A stretch of 64,000 nt of DNA from Saccharomycopsis malanga (GCA_004014935.1 CP025322.1:1984001-2048000); one strand, 5' to 3'. Shown: positions 16,801 to 27,848, counted from the stretch's first letter. Numbers and translations: made by a program. The notes: generated by a model from the sequence alone, not told the origin.

Positions 16801-19508
16801 GCCGAGAAGTGTGGTCGTATTCTGGTGTTTTCCACTGGCTAGTCAAGTTTGAACGATGGTTTGACAACCAGATATTTAGAAAAAAAGAGATGGTTGCATC
16901 TATGGAGCTCCTTATAAAGTATTATTTTCCTAAAATCAAGTCTGGGGTGATAGTGGAATTGGTAGTGTCTTTGATGGCTGAATACTTGCGCACAGGCAGT
17001 GTTCGGGAACGAGTGGACATGGCTTATGAAGGGAACCGGAATGCCGCTGTTCATGTGAATGACTTTGAGGATATGTTGATAATAGAATTGGACACGTCCT
17101 CCACGCCGCCTTCAGGGGTGTTGACACCTCTTTTGAAATGCTACGGCACAAGATACAATGAGCATGATGTGAATGGGACGTCATGTTATTCGTTGTATTG
17201 TCCGTATGAGGCGGAGAAACCAGTCAACATTGCGGTTCCCGAGGTTGAGGATCCCAACGAGTTGAAACGGTCGTGGATCCAGCACTGGTCGATAAGCGAG
17301 CGCGAACGAAACGGGTTGGACAACCATGTGATTGAACAACAGAGTAGAATATACGATTTGATCCGCAAACAGTACGATTTCTTGGTCGAGGCAGATTATC
17401 TAGTGAACACTATTGGCCAGGCGTTTTCAAACAGCAGCGACACAGCTTTATATGTTTATCCACACTCAAAAGAGCAAATGTACTATGCCATGTTTGCAAC
17501 GGTCAAACCATTGATAGAGACGCACAAAGAATGTCTTTTTGAGCCAATGAAAAAGGTGTTATACGAACAAGGCAAATTTATTCGATCTGGAATCTACGGA
17601 TTGTACAAACAATGGACAAAACAATGTTTCTCCCACTACATTGAGTACATTGACCATCTTGCAGAAACCACCTTGTTTTTGGAGTTTGAAAAGATGAAAA
17701 AACATTCGCTTTTCAGAGAGTGGCTCGACACATTCCCCCAACAACCTTTGGCACCTCTCAAACTCTTGTCCAACTACTTTTTCTACAATTTGATCCAGTA
17801 CAAAGACTCCTTGAGAGACATCCGCAAACGGACTGCACGTGACGACCCTGAAAGCGAAAGGCTTTCTGAGGCCATTGCAATTATCACAATATTCTGTGAC
17901 AAGATCAACAAACGGCTTGGATCTGCGGATGTCCATGCTATATTCAAACACTTTTCGTGGCGTGTGCCGCCTAGCAACTTCAACATTGAGTTCAACCCAG
18001 GCAAGATGACGCTCGAAAGTAAAGAGGCGGTGCTAAAGAAATCTGCCATTGGGAGATGGTCCAGTAATTCATACTTTCTTATTCTATTCAGCAATTGCTT
18101 GTTCCTCGCCGAAACAGACCTCGAATACCAGAAATTCAAAATCGTAGAGAGACCAATTCCAATTGAGTTGGTCACGTGCGAGATCCCAAAGGCTCTGGAG
18201 TTTGACAATTCTGAGACCAAGCTTCGTGCCTCGGTAGAGCCTGAACGGAAGATCCATGATTCTTTGAAGCTTGTGCACAATGGTCAGCGTACCACGTGGA
18301 CTGTCAAGTTTAATTCCACCAATAGTCGGACGCTTTGGATGGGCCATATTAAGGCTGCTGTTGCCGCGTCCCTCAAAAGCAAGACCAACAAGTTCAAATT
18401 CAACGCCGTTGTGACAGACATCCAAGCGGCTGGCTGTCTGAACTCGTTGGCAGCCCATCCTGCCACACTTCCTATTGTAAGAGCCAGCAACAACTACGTA
18501 CAGTATTCCATCTGTCCGCCTGCGGTCAAGAAGATTTCATGTGCCACCACCGTAGTGTATGGTGACAAGCTGTATTATTTGATTGGCACAGCCTCGGGGC
18601 TCTATGTCCGGACAGATTTCGACCGCTGGGAAAAATTACCAAAGTTTAGTAACGTTTCCCAGATGGAGTATGTGCCGGATGCGGAGTTGCTTCTCCTAAT
18701 GTCAGATAAAAAGTTTTTACAGCTCAACATCGAGCATGTAGTCACATATTTCCATGCAGGAGCAGGCAGTGTTCCCAGTGTAAAATTGTCCAACCAAAAT
18801 GTAGAGTTTTTTGGTTCAGGATACATTGACGGTGTCTTCATGATCTTGTACATGAAGGTCAAACTAACCACGTCGGCCATTCCCTATAAGTCATTCAAAG
18901 CCCTTTCGTTAGACGACAAAAGAAGAACATTCAAGGCAAACTCCTTGTTTGACAAGTTCTTTCTTGCTGTTGATTGCTATGGCTGCACAATGTTCAACAA
19001 TTCAGTCGTTTTGAAAACGTCAAAGGGATTTTTAATGTTAGACCATACCTTAGCACCGACCTCTATCCCTAAAACATTGGACATGAAATTGCCAAACAAT
19101 TTCCAGTCAAAAGAGGCAGAATTCTTTAAAATCGTAGAACATCGTGTTGCTATTGAAAAACCAATCGCATCTTTTGCAGTCCATAATGGAAACGAAATCC
19201 TCTTGGTCTTCAGTACCTTTGCAGTCTTCTGTAACGAAAGAGGCTTTCTATCGCGAGTAAAATTGTTGGAATCCAACCTCAAATGCACTGGTGCTGCAAT
19301 GAAAGGATCGTCTTTGTATTTACTCAGCAAAAACGCCATTGAGGTTTTCGATCTTGTCGATTCTGGATCAGTTTTGTATCCAGCCGGCTTCATCACCGGT
19401 GACACTTTGGAAATTGTCAACACCGACAGCATTAACCAAGGAAACTTTCTCTTCTTGGCTTCAAATCCAAATGGCGCCGGTAAAATGCTTCTAGAAGTTG
19501 CTGAATAG
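13821..19508 (+). CDS. Rho GTPase exchange factor with DEP-like, DH, PH and CNH domains (TUS1/ROM2 family)
   Basis: A very large protein (1895 residues). The first ~950 residues are low-complexity and Ser/Asn/Pro-rich, with PPPKSPIKSEK and many potential phosphosites. A coding (ACAAAT)n tract at about residues 830-915 gives an Asn-Thr repeat that drifts to Asp-Thr and Asn-Ser. The ordered part starts near 975 with a DEP-like region (YHFKQCREVWSYSGVFHWL). A Dbl-homology domain runs about 1165-1385 (QQSRIYDLIRKQYDFLVEA; IYGLYKQWTKQC), a PH domain about 1395-1515 and a CNH domain to the C-terminus. This order is that of Rho1 activators of the cell-wall integrity pathway. The diverged DH domain suggests TUS1 rather than ROM2. 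S. cerevisiae relatives have about 1300-1360 residues, so the N-terminus is unusually long. Confidence 0.85.
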   Translation: MSLFSRKNKEHNVKNGGTGNKRASFMFKKTLKPTPPPSILLFSAEPLSGGKIQNSSVRPQSQIITPGVFRSPFGVVGSNNYASAPEYPVGQGTPNNFTPVQSAVLTGNYSYSQNYVAPRPHSSMPKRRPPPKSPIKSEKAVFDSLDSGVKLTRQDSKQRRARLHSVDVLKKSLPLLPPQSSDRVSFSGRQSAYEALSGSCSSINNEPIIPKRSERRASSIASGKSLTSGLSVDNPHKIPARSIHRTSKYLPFATEEVEKRATFSVINSRKMPEALLPSEVVKQKQEILDLIKNVNANTLSSETNVDTPTTSQLNDIYDPNNMDTTYELPTEPSAFSFVAGSYPVSIPARNPSPKTVPTPAPSIEGFIPPVFEGASFDNILKDLWAPVSNKPLKGNNQSISNGNNLNQIDTINSWPPNIESSTIQPHNNVLPELQMTDIDIPTLPEYRKPDIISDLEKLDDKWGYKSNKSDSNSNNTPDDNINDISNDKLYLIDESVLNFGESLDAGDIFEQVDNRNRKQLRDKLERNATVKLRQVVTEFNNAKRYDETANIYKDLTVISNYALNNRSFSSPMDSTDSALESELQKYMLINEYLSRKNTTASNKVATPPQENLKETFESPSYINEAPDHIIRTDVSIPINEPVACENEKKYEYDSDNASTLGGSSGHEISIPVKIDNKNVSGSSTVDGENVTCPKSANFDKSDNALSWQERQVAAASISSPTYDDDYDSYSEIENHQEEEQVYEEGNFGSIKPTNYHGDVNSTGKKSNAYISTELPVRNETIRTREITPISEEQEDSYGDLSESINGGIANMSKSVNTKLCNGNENQIPNIDTNTNTNTNTNTNTNTNTNTNTNTNTNSNTNTNSNTNTDTNTNTDTDTNTNTDTDTDTNTDTDTYTNSKTNSKTNANTNAYTITNSNTNETSNASRQSLIDRTASIRTESSVFTGSSVVSPSETIAVGSIAQDFQGVEDTDSEGTINIINFSSTSLKAYHFKQCREVWSYSGVFHWLVKFERWFDNQIFRKKEMVASMELLIKYYFPKIKSGVIVELVVSLMAEYLRTGSVRERVDMAYEGNRNAAVHVNDFEDMLIIELDTSSTPPSGVLTPLLKCYGTRYNEHDVNGTSCYSLYCPYEAEKPVNIAVPEVEDPNELKRSWIQHWSISERERNGLDNHVIEQQSRIYDLIRKQYDFLVEADYLVNTIGQAFSNSSDTALYVYPHSKEQMYYAMFATVKPLIETHKECLFEPMKKVLYEQGKFIRSGIYGLYKQWTKQCFSHYIEYIDHLAETTLFLEFEKMKKHSLFREWLDTFPQQPLAPLKLLSNYFFYNLIQYKDSLRDIRKRTARDDPESERLSEAIAIITIFCDKINKRLGSADVHAIFKHFSWRVPPSNFNIEFNPGKMTLESKEAVLKKSAIGRWSSNSYFLILFSNCLFLAETDLEYQKFKIVERPIPIELVTCEIPKALEFDNSETKLRASVEPERKIHDSLKLVHNGQRTTWTVKFNSTNSRTLWMGHIKAAVAASLKSKTNKFKFNAVVTDIQAAGCLNSLAAHPATLPIVRASNNYVQYSICPPAVKKISCATTVVYGDKLYYLIGTASGLYVRTDFDRWEKLPKFSNVSQMEYVPDAELLLLMSDKKFLQLNIEHVVTYFHAGAGSVPSVKLSNQNVEFFGSGYIDGVFMILYMKVKLTTSAIPYKSFKALSLDDKRRTFKANSLFDKFFLAVDCYGCTMFNNSVVLKTSKGFLMLDHTLAPTSIPKTLDMKLPNNFQSKEAEFFKIVEHRVAIEKPIASFAVHNGNEILLVFSTFAVFCNERGFLSRVKLLESNLKCTGAAMKGSSLYLLSKNAIEVFDLVDSGSVLYPAGFITGDTLEIVNTDSINQGNFLFLASNPNGAGKMLLEVAE
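16310..16572 (+). repeat. In-frame hexanucleotide (AATACA)n tract inside the Rho-GEF
   Basis: About 40 hexamer units encode alternating Asn-Thr, with Asp, Ser, Lys and Tyr variants towards the 3' side. Pure units at the 5' side (16317-16390) suggest ongoing slippage, so length may vary between strains. Every change keeps the frame. Confidence 0.9.
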
Positions 19509-20611
19509 TTTTAGATTGATTCTATTTGGACTTCCAACGCTACTTGGTATTGTTTATAGAATTTGTCTGCAATTTTCATTATTAGATTTTTATTCTTGAC
19601 TTTAATAGATGTTATATTCGTTACTTATTAAATTTTGACATCAGTCAAAGTGTAGAAACGTTGGTTTTGGCATATAAATATTCATAGTAAGTAAAAGCGT
19701 TTGTTAAACCATCTAGTCACTCATACTGATTATATTTTGCAGCAGTACAGGCAAGAATATAGACTGTATAACCCTGAACCATAAGTTACTTTGGATTTTT
19801 CTCAAAAGATTAAAAAGAGCATAACAGAGTTAAGGCATGATTCTGAACTTTTCGTAAGAGTCCGCGAAAATACAGATTTTTTTTTAAGAATCTTTAAGGG
19901 CCTCTAGAAAAAAAGAAAATTAGTCTTTATGAGACAAAAAGATAGTCAATAAAGTGTGGAAATATACATAAATATGGATCCGAAAAGAAAATGATATTGT
20001 CTTTTCTATCAAGTAGGAAAATACAACTTTATTGATTACTGTGAAAACAGTTTAAAATGTGATAGCACGTCAAGGCAAAGCCATGATAGCACCAATTTGA
20101 ACAGACAGTAATGCTCACTGCCCAGTCCATCAAATACTATTGTAAAAGAACTGGTGGGACATTTAAGGAAATAATTCGGGTTTCATATTTTTTTAAATAT
20201 AGCTTGTATATTGATATGAACTGGGCAAATTATTGGACAATAGAGTTCTGATAATTTTGTTTGGCCGTTCAGAATTAATTACACAAATTTCACGCTTAAC
20301 TACCTTAATATTCTTACACGTATATGTTTACTACAAAACCATTAAACTCAATAATTCAAACTATACCAATTGTTCAATAATAATACAAGATACTTCATTC
20401 ACCCAAAAACACCCCCTGTATATTATTACACACCCTTGCACCGCGGCCATCACTCGTGACCATTACACATGATCTTGTGTGTGGATGGGATAATTGAAAC
20501 TTGTCAAGAAAGGTGATTGGAAAAAAAACAGATAGTACTTACGAAGTGCTTATAATAACGTGTGCGGAACAATCCAATTAGGTGTTAATAGCTGTATTCG
20601 CTACTGCAAGC
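19509..20611. other. Intergenic gap between the Rho-GEF and SEC21
   Basis: AT-rich sequence with no convincing gene; the small ORF at 20233-20472 has no features. A possible worn SINE remnant lies around 20105-20226. The region just before SEC21 (20440-20600) is its likely promoter. Confidence 0.5.
20105..20226 (+). mobile_element. Possible very old SINE remnant, copy 7
   Basis: TAATGCTCACTGCCCAGTCC, GGGACAT, GGGTTTC and TATATTGATATGAACTGGGC occur in the order expected for the body and 3' end of the family. Overall similarity is low, and the match could be chance. Confidence 0.3.
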
Positions 20612-23365
20612 ATGAGCACGCTCACATATAAGAAGTTTGATGAAGGGGAGGGGCTCTTACCGGATAAGATGACGGTGTATCAAGACTGCATTCTGGCATT
20701 TAATGCGTCACCTGTGAATGCAAAAAAATGCAGAATGTTGTTGGCCAAGTTGCTTAGACTTTTGAGCATTGGGGAGACCTTCCCATCAAATGAGGCCACC
20801 AGCTTGTTCTTTTCCATTTCAAAGTTGTTTCAGCACAAATCGGTGGAATTGCGGCAGATTGTTTATTTGGCCATTAAGAAATTGTGTGCTATCAGTGACG
20901 ATGTATTGATGGTTACATCATCGATCATGAAGGACATCCAGAACGGGGACATTGCGTACAGACCTAATGCAATTCGCACGTTGGCGCGCGTTTTGGATAG
21001 CCTGACAGTGCATGCCACTGAGCGTCTCTTCAAAAATGCAATTGTGGATCGCAATCCAAATGTGAGTTCGGCTGCATTGGTGTCGTCGTACCACTTGTCA
21101 CCAGAAGCTAAGGATGTTGTTAAACGCTGGGCAAATGAGACCCAGGAGGCTATTTTTGCTCAAAAGTACTTTCCAGAGACGCAGTTCCTGCAGGCGCATG
21201 AGGGTTTTTATTCGCGATTCCCGGCAAGCACCAAGTTCACGCAGTACCATGCATTAGGCTTGCTTTACGTCTTGCGTAACCATGACAAGATGGCTCTTGT
21301 GAAAATGGTAAATCAGCTCAGCGGACCAAACAGCCCTTTGAGCAACCCAATGGCGATTGTGCAGGTCATCCGGTACATCAGCAAATTGATTGACGAGGAC
21401 AACAGCTTGGCGGACCATTTGTACCCATACTTGGCATCCTGGTCCGAAAGCAAATCGGATATGGTCAGCTTGGAGGCAGCCAAGGTTGTGTTGAATTGCC
21501 GTGCATTCAGCTCGCAGCAGCATTTGGCTGCTGTTGTTGTGTTGCGCGACATGTTGGGCGGGTCACGCGTCAGTGCGTTTGCAGCAGTGCGCATGATGCA
21601 TAAGGTTGCCATGGTAAGCCCAGAGAAAATCGCGCCATGCAATCCAATGTTGGAGTCGCTTATTAACGACTCAAACCGGTCGGTTGCCACCTATGCCATC
21701 ACTACCTTGTTGAAGACAGGGTCTGCTGACACTGTTGACCGATTGGTTAAGACAATTCCTACATTTATGGGCGACGTTCCGGACGAGTTCAGGGTGGTTG
21801 TGATTGACGCCGTCCGGAACTTGACGCTCAAGTTCCCACAGAAATTCCGTCCAATGTTGTCGTTCCTTGGTGATGTTCTCCGCGACGACGGCGGCTTCCG
21901 CTGCAAGAATGCAGTTGTAGCTGCACTCTTTGACATGATCCGAAGCATCCCTGAATGCCGCGATGCGGCCTTGCAGATCTTATGCGAGTTTATTGAAGAC
22001 TGCGAGTTTCCTGAACTTGCAGTGCGTATCTTGCATCTTCTCGGTTCCGAGGGCCCGGAATCCGGTAATCCAACCTTGTATATCCGTCACATTTATAACC
22101 GCATTGCGTTGGAAAACGCCGTCGTGCGTGCCAGTGCAGTCTCTGCATTGGCGAAATTTGCATTTACCGAGGACGAGGCTCTACGGAAATCCGTAGAGGT
22201 TTTGTTGACACGGTCGTTGTCCGATCCGGATGACGAGGTCCGTGACCGTGCGGCCGTCGCATTGAGATTGACCGGATCTAGTGGATCCACCGGAAATGTT
22301 CTTGTGGTGGACTTTATCAAACCGACCAAAGTCTACTCATTACCGGTTTTGGAACAAAAACTATCACAATATATTGCCACCGGAAGCTCGTATGAAACGC
22401 CGTTCGACATATCCTCGGTACCACAACCATCAGCCGAAAGCATTGAGGAGAGCCACTTGCATGCAGGTGACAGTTTATCCTCCGAATCACCTGATCATGC
22501 GTATTCACAAAAAGATGCAGATGCAGATGCAGATGCACAAGCAGACGAAGAAGCACGCAAGAAGCATGCTGCTGCAGAGGAGCTTTTGCAGATTGACGTA
22601 TTTGCGGAATATGGTCCGGTATTGCATAGTTCAGCGGTTGTTGAGTTGACAGAAAAGGAAACCGAGTTTGTTGTTACCGTTGTGAAACACGTGTTCAAAG
22701 AGCATCTTGTGTTGCAGTTCCATGTTGACAACACGTTGACAGATACTGGGTTGAGTATGGTTTCGGTTGTGGCGTCCCCAGAAAACGAATTGTATAATGA
22801 AGAGTTTATTTTGCCAATAGAGACTCTTGGGCCAGCCTCGGCAGGTACATCGTATGTGTCGTTTTCCAGATCGGAATCGGGCGGGTCGGAATACGTCACC
22901 GAAACGTTTTCCAACACATTGTCATTCACATCAAGCGAAATTGACCCAAAAACAGGCGAGCCTGTTGACGAGGGTTTCCAAGACGAGTACCAAATCGAAA
23001 GCTTGGACGTCACAATTGGTGACTTTATTGTCCCAGCCTACTCCAGAAACTTTGAAACGGCTTACGAAGAGCTCCCAGCAGCTAGTGAAGACGTGGGCGT
23101 CTTCAATTTGTCGGATGCACGTGACATCCAAGAAGTGGTAAGCAATATTGTAGGCATGTTGTCGCTTAGTGCCTTGCAAAGCACAGAGATTGTTCCTGAC
23201 AAGGCGCACAGCCACAAATTGAAACTTTATGGTAAGAGTATTTATGGCGAAACAATCGCTGCTTTTATAAGCTTGGTTTCGTCCAAAAATGGGATTGTTG
23301 CTAAAGCTACTGTAAGATCCGAAAACAAGGCCTTGTCTGAGGCTGTGGTGAACGGAATTGCTTGA
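20612..23365 (+). CDS. SEC21: Coatomer gamma subunit (COPI)
   Basis: The 917-residue protein starts at the ATG at 20612 (the frame is open upstream but without an ATG). The N-terminal two thirds are the adaptin-like alpha-solenoid: YKKFDEGEGLLPDKMTVYQD, CRMLLAKLLRLLSIGETFPS, RPNAIRTLARVLD, QYHALGLLYVLRN, FRVVVIDAVRNLTLKFPQK. A charged linker with an (Asp-Ala)n run follows at ~635-650. The last ~280 residues form the gamma-COP appendage (GPVLHSSAVVELTEKETEF and following). COPI coats retrograde Golgi-to-ER vesicles; gamma-COP contacts Arf1 and cargo. Length is close to the 935 residues of S. cerevisiae Sec21. The appendage is the less conserved part, as in other yeasts. Confidence 0.96.
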   Translation: MSTLTYKKFDEGEGLLPDKMTVYQDCILAFNASPVNAKKCRMLLAKLLRLLSIGETFPSNEATSLFFSISKLFQHKSVELRQIVYLAIKKLCAISDDVLMVTSSIMKDIQNGDIAYRPNAIRTLARVLDSLTVHATERLFKNAIVDRNPNVSSAALVSSYHLSPEAKDVVKRWANETQEAIFAQKYFPETQFLQAHEGFYSRFPASTKFTQYHALGLLYVLRNHDKMALVKMVNQLSGPNSPLSNPMAIVQVIRYISKLIDEDNSLADHLYPYLASWSESKSDMVSLEAAKVVLNCRAFSSQQHLAAVVVLRDMLGGSRVSAFAAVRMMHKVAMVSPEKIAPCNPMLESLINDSNRSVATYAITTLLKTGSADTVDRLVKTIPTFMGDVPDEFRVVVIDAVRNLTLKFPQKFRPMLSFLGDVLRDDGGFRCKNAVVAALFDMIRSIPECRDAALQILCEFIEDCEFPELAVRILHLLGSEGPESGNPTLYIRHIYNRIALENAVVRASAVSALAKFAFTEDEALRKSVEVLLTRSLSDPDDEVRDRAAVALRLTGSSGSTGNVLVVDFIKPTKVYSLPVLEQKLSQYIATGSSYETPFDISSVPQPSAESIEESHLHAGDSLSSESPDHAYSQKDADADADAQADEEARKKHAAAEELLQIDVFAEYGPVLHSSAVVELTEKETEFVVTVVKHVFKEHLVLQFHVDNTLTDTGLSMVSVVASPENELYNEEFILPIETLGPASAGTSYVSFSRSESGGSEYVTETFSNTLSFTSSEIDPKTGEPVDEGFQDEYQIESLDVTIGDFIVPAYSRNFETAYEELPAASEDVGVFNLSDARDIQEVVSNIVGMLSLSALQSTEIVPDKAHSHKLKLYGKSIYGETIAAFISLVSSKNGIVAKATVRSENKALSEAVVNGIA

Positions 23366-24554
23366 TTACATTATGTTATACTTTATTATACGTTCTTTTG
23401 TTAAGTGTTTGGTGTAAGTGTTTAATGATAACATTATATAGAATCATTATAGTTTTAATATTAGCTAGCATAAATTACTATTAACTGATTATTATTTATT
23501 GTTAATTATTAAAACTTAAATACAATATAATATATTTACTATTACTAATGATTTAAGGTATAGATTATACTTCATACTATTTATTTAGTAAATAATACAT
23601 TTAAATATAAATTACATACTTTATATCTCAAATACATTTTTTTAATAAATTTGAATATAAATAATACAATTAATAATAGTAATAATAATATTAATATTAA
23701 TATCATATACTTTAAGCCCAGGGGCTACAATGGATAGGACAGCATTTAATCTAGTTGTAACGAGACAAAGTATCGACATGATACAGCGACAACTGGAAAA
23801 TTAACCAAAAAAGAAAGCACAAAATTAATAATACAAAATACATGAATACGTACGTACAATTCACCAATTGATGAAAAAAATATTTCAACCACATTAGACA
23901 AAACTATTGTACTGTAAAATTGAAATGAGGATATAGATTATAAAGACTAGTAAATAATTTTTCAAACCAACTATAAAACTACATTCTCCTCAATATTGAC
24001 CAAGAGCGATAAAAACCCTGATTTCTTCATCTTTTACCAAAAAAATATTTTTTTTTTTTACACAAACAAAGACACCCACTTTTAAAAAAGTCTCCAAATA
24101 ACTTTAATTGAAACTCCAAATGACCACCAGAAATCAAATCATAACACCTCCCCAGAATACTAACAATTTATATACGAATGTACGAATGTCGTGATGTACG
24201 GATGTGCACTAAAAAATTCCTTGACAAAAAACACCAAGACATAATAAAGTCTCGGCGTTATATCATGGTGGCAACAGTTTCCATCAGAAACGAACATCTT
24301 TCCGGAATATAAGACCATATAACGCGCACATCTGTTGGGGTTATTCGGTCAATTTTGAGCATCAGGCCTGATTTGACTGGTTTCAAGAAAAGCAGGTGGT
24401 GAATTGACAATCGTGTTGCCGTGCAAAAAAGTGAAATAATATTAATACTAAAGTCTTATATTTGCTATACACAGTAGTATTCTCACAATACTTGGTATAT
24501 TGCTGTTATTCAAACTGCTTGATAGCAAATTAACAAAACTCACATTTTTTAAAC
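23366..24554. other. AT-rich intergenic gap between SEC21 and CAF40
   Basis: The first ~350 bp are extremely AT-rich with AAT runs. A short SINE 3'-end match lies at 23671-23722. A TACTAAC at about 24158 has no plausible donor or acceptor pairing. No gene seen. Confidence 0.5.
23671..23722 (-). mobile_element. Probable tRNA-derived SINE, copy 8, 3' tip only
   Basis: An (AAT)-rich run (23671-23700) joins ATATCATATACTTTAAGCCC, which resembles the reverse complement of the family 3' end and tail. The rest of the element is absent, so the call rests on about 22 bp plus the tail. Confidence 0.4.
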
Positions 24555-25997
24555 ATGTACAAACAAAGCTTCAACGATTCTAGCGGTATTCCTCCGCAGT
24601 TCCTCCAGCAACCGCACCAACCACAACCACAACCGCAACAACCGCAACAACAACAACCACAACCACAACCACAACAACCGCAACAACAACCACAGCAACA
24701 ACAGCAACAGCAGCAGCAACAACAACAGGACCCTCTGGGCCGAGCATTATATACCGATTTGCAATTCCACACTGCTACTCAACAAGACCCTTCACATTTA
24801 TATCAATCCCCTATAACTGCAGCTAAGCAATTGAATTCTACATTGAATCATAGTCCACTTGGTTTGGAAGGCCAAGGAATTCCACAAGTCAGCGTCCAAC
24901 AATTGCAAGCCACATTGAATGCGGCTCAATTGGCTGGCCAAAGATCGCTGCAACATCACAATCATCCTCCTCCTCAGCAACAACAACAACAACAGCTCTC
25001 TCAATATTACCAGTTAAGTAATCAATTACCTACCCAACAAAGTAATACATTAGGTAACCAAGATAAGCAGCAAAGTGGTCAATTACCAACCCAAGCAACT
25101 AGTCAATTGGGTAATCAAATAGCAGGTAATGATAATGGTAACAATGTTTCTGGTAGTGGCAATACCAAAAGAGCATTGGATGATACAAAGGTGTACAATT
25201 GGGTCATTGAATTAACTTATGGTCCTAACAAGGAACAAGCGTTGCTTGAATTGGGCAAAAAAAGAGAACAGTTTGTAGATCTTGCCTTAGTGTTATGGCA
25301 TTCTTATGGTGTGATGACTTCGTTGTTGCAAGAGATAATCAGTGTTTATCCTTTGTTGTCTCCGCAAAACTTGTCTGCTGCTGCTTCAAACAGGGTATGT
25401 AATGCCCTCGCTTTATTGCAGTGCGTTGCTTCTCATCCTGAAACCAGAAACCTTTTCCTTAAGGCTCATCTTCCTTTGTTTTTATACCCGTTTTTGAACA
25501 CAGAGTCAAGATCCAGATCTTTTGAGTATCTCCGGTTGACTTCTTTGGGTGTGATTGGTGCTTTGGTTAAAAATGATACTCCAGAAGTGATCGCGTTTCT
25601 TTTGACTACCGAGATTATTCCATTATGTCTAAAAATTATGGAATCGTCCACAGAGTTGTCGAAGACCGTAGCAATTTTCATTATTCAAAAGATTTTGTTG
25701 GACGACAATGGACTAAACTACATTTGCCAGACTTATGATAGATTCCATGCAGTTTCTAACGTCTTAGAGTTGATGGTTGAACAGTTGGTTAAACACCAAA
25801 CTGTTAGATTGTTGAAACACGTTGTTAGATGCTATCTTAGATTGAGTGACAATCTTGATGCCAGAAAAGCATTGTCTGCCACTTTGCCAGAGCCTTTAAG
25901 AGATCAAACCTTCCACATGGCTCTTAAGGATGATGTGGCCACCCAGAGATGTTTGAACCAGTTGTTGATCAATATTGGGCTTGCCAGAGTTAATTAG
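24555..25997 (+). CDS. CAF40: CCR4-NOT complex subunit Caf40 (RCD1/CNOT9)
   Basis: The 480-residue product has a low-complexity N-terminus (residues ~14-58 and ~137-147) of Gln/Pro tracts encoded by CAA/CAG/CCA repeats. The RCD1 armadillo fold follows from ~212 to the end: [89 protein letters not shown] and [15 protein letters not shown]. Caf40 binds the C-terminal half of Not1 and docks RNA-binding regulators onto the deadenylase. Compared with S. cerevisiae Caf40 (373 residues) the extra length lies in the Gln-rich N-terminus. The assignment is sure. Confidence 0.96.
   Translation: MYKQSFNDSSGIPPQFLQQPHQPQPQPQQPQQQQPQPQPQQPQQQPQQQQQQQQQQQQDPLGRALYTDLQFHTATQQDPSHLYQSPITAAKQLNSTLNHSPLGLEGQGIPQVSVQQLQATLNAAQLAGQRSLQHHNHPPPQQQQQQQLSQYYQLSNQLPTQQSNTLGNQDKQQSGQLPTQATSQLGNQIAGNDNGNNVSGSGNTKRALDDTKVYNWVIELTYGPNKEQALLELGKKREQFVDLALVLWHSYGVMTSLLQEIISVYPLLSPQNLSAAASNRVCNALALLQCVASHPETRNLFLKAHLPLFLYPFLNTESRSRSFEYLRLTSLGVIGALVKNDTPEVIAFLLTTEIIPLCLKIMESSTELSKTVAIFIIQKILLDDNGLNYICQTYDRFHAVSNVLELMVEQLVKHQTVRLLKHVVRCYLRLSDNLDARKALSATLPEPLRDQTFHMALKDDVATQRCLNQLLINIGLARVN
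24600..24730 (+). repeat. Coding CAA/CAG/CCA repeat (polyGln/Pro) in CAF40
   Basis: Nearly every codon is CAA, CAG, CCA or CCG and encodes Gln-Pro alternation, ending with a pure run of about 13 Gln. A second, shorter Gln run lies at about 24976-24993. Confidence 0.9.
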
Positions 25998-26911
25998 ACG
26001 TCATGTTATGAGTCATTCATCTTTCATTTCTGCCTTCATCTCATTTGTTTCTCAAACTATAAACAAAAGTCATCTCAATATTCAGATGGGCTGCATGCTC
26101 ATAAAAAAAACTACAAAACTCAGTAATGATGTTAATGCCTCGCATTGTTTCTCTTTTGATCTTTCATTTCCATGGTTGTTCCTTTGTCAACCTTTATGTT
26201 ATTGTCATATTTTATCCAAAAATCGTTTTCATGTTATTATTTTCTTTCGTCTTTGTCTGCTCTGTTGGATACTACAGCCGAGTCAAGAGCATAGAGCATT
26301 GTCATATATTTTTGTTTCTATACATGTAATCTACTCTTATTTCATTTATACATAACTTTACTTTTTGTCTGCGTTGAAATGAAAGGATTTGTATTTGACA
26401 TAATGCGTAGTAAACTGAATTTCAAAGTCCTATAGATGAACTGTTAATTAGGCAGGTTGTCAAAAGTGATATCAAAACACAAACTTTGAATTATGGTGAA
26501 TGTTGTTTCAACTATTCAACAAGGATTTCTGAAAGGCCAGTGGTTATAAAATGGATTATCAGTAATTGGTGCTACATGTTAAGAGTTTCGGGAAGCATTT
26601 ATCTCTTCGTAAACGAACAAATTGAAAACTGTTATAAAATTTTTTCCATGTTTTTGCAATGCAAGAAGTTGTTTAATGCTGAGTAGTATGAAACGTATCA
26701 GTTCCAGAATGTATGAATTACAGTTGATTTATCATATGATGATATAAACCCACAATAAAGCTATTAAGCCTTTGATAACCATATAGGTATTCGACATTGC
26801 CCCACCTGGCGTATGTTTTTATTTCAAATTTCAAATTTCAATACATTAATCCTCATTTCAGTTTCTCAAACCCCGTTTTATCACTCAAGACTCTCAATTA
26901 CATTCATCCTT

Positions 26912-27104
26912 TATAATAATAGTATCATATATTTCGAGCTCAGTACATATCAGTTTCGTATATACGCGCAATGTCCAAGGGGACTTGATAAGACCCAGTG
27001 AAGAAAACTCAATAATATCTCGTCCATCATAATTTTCTCATTCAATAAATTGGAAAGTAAGCATTAAGCTTTCGTCTAGGTCATGAATCACGTTCACTTC
27101 GTAT
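26912..27104 (-). mobile_element. tRNA-derived SINE, copy 9, 3' half
   Basis: The minus strand reads GACCTAGACGAAAGC, GCTTACTTTCCAATTTATTG, CACTGGGTCTTATCAAGTCC, CTTGGACATTGCGCG, TATATACGAAACTGATATG and GAGCTCGAAATATATGATAC, then a short ATT tail. Part of the body is deleted and the head is missing. Confidence 0.85.
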
Positions 27105-27614
27105 ATCTATATAGAAATTTTTCAGCTATGAGACGGGTCTTATAATGAAATATTAAGATTGCTTTTATATGATACGGATGGGAGAAGAAAAGCTGGCTAT
27201 ATAAAAAAGATTAATAAAGAAAAATAACGGAAAACGTTTATCCAATAGTTATTTGGTAAACCCTTAACAAGGTAGGTAACTGATGTTAGCCATAGGAATT
27301 CATGTACTGTAAAAAGCGGCAAACGTCAATACACAAAAACTGAGAATGGGCTTATTATGCTAGTAGCACCATCGGAAAGTCTTACACTATTAGATTATTT
27401 TTTCATCCTCTTGTTTTATGTTCTTTTTTTATCCTTTTTACCTACTCATTTATTTTTATGCTATTTTATTTTTCCATTTCTTTCCTACTTTTTGCGGTAC
27501 TCGTTGAAAATAGGAGTATCAACCACAGGACTATCTGAAAAATGGCCTAGACATAGTTTTGTAGTTACTCCCAACCCAAGATGAGTGAGGATACTATCTC
27601 AATTGCATAATTTT

Positions 27615-27654
27615 TACTTTAATTTACTTTAATCTACTTTAATCTACTTTAATC
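27615..27654. repeat. 10-bp tandem repeat, four units
   Basis: TACTTTAATY is repeated four times head to tail, about 200 bp upstream of the JNM1 start. Confidence 0.8.
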
Positions 27655-27848
27655 AAAATATTATACTTGCAAGACAAAGCTCATTCTGTTTGTAAATTAA
27701 TCTTAATCAGTATAGTTTTCATTAACAACTTCTATCATTTTTGCAGGTCAATGCGCGACGATCGCATGAAAAACAGGTTGATTTTTGACAATAACACAAA
27801 ACTCAGGCATTGATGAATAGACAAACCTTGACGAGTAAATAACAAAAA

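Larger units (their letters stand above)
25998..27848. other. Intergenic gap between CAF40 and JNM1
   Basis: ORFs here are AT-rich and overlap one another without recognisable content. A reverse SINE copy lies at 26912-27104 and a 10-bp tandem repeat (TACTTTAATC, four units) at 27615-27654. No gene seen. Confidence 0.55.

Noticed and set aside
24150-24180. TACTAAC upstream of CAF40 as a 5' UTR intron
   Set aside because: No GTATGT-type donor before it and no close acceptor; CAF40 has a good ATG and complete N-terminus.
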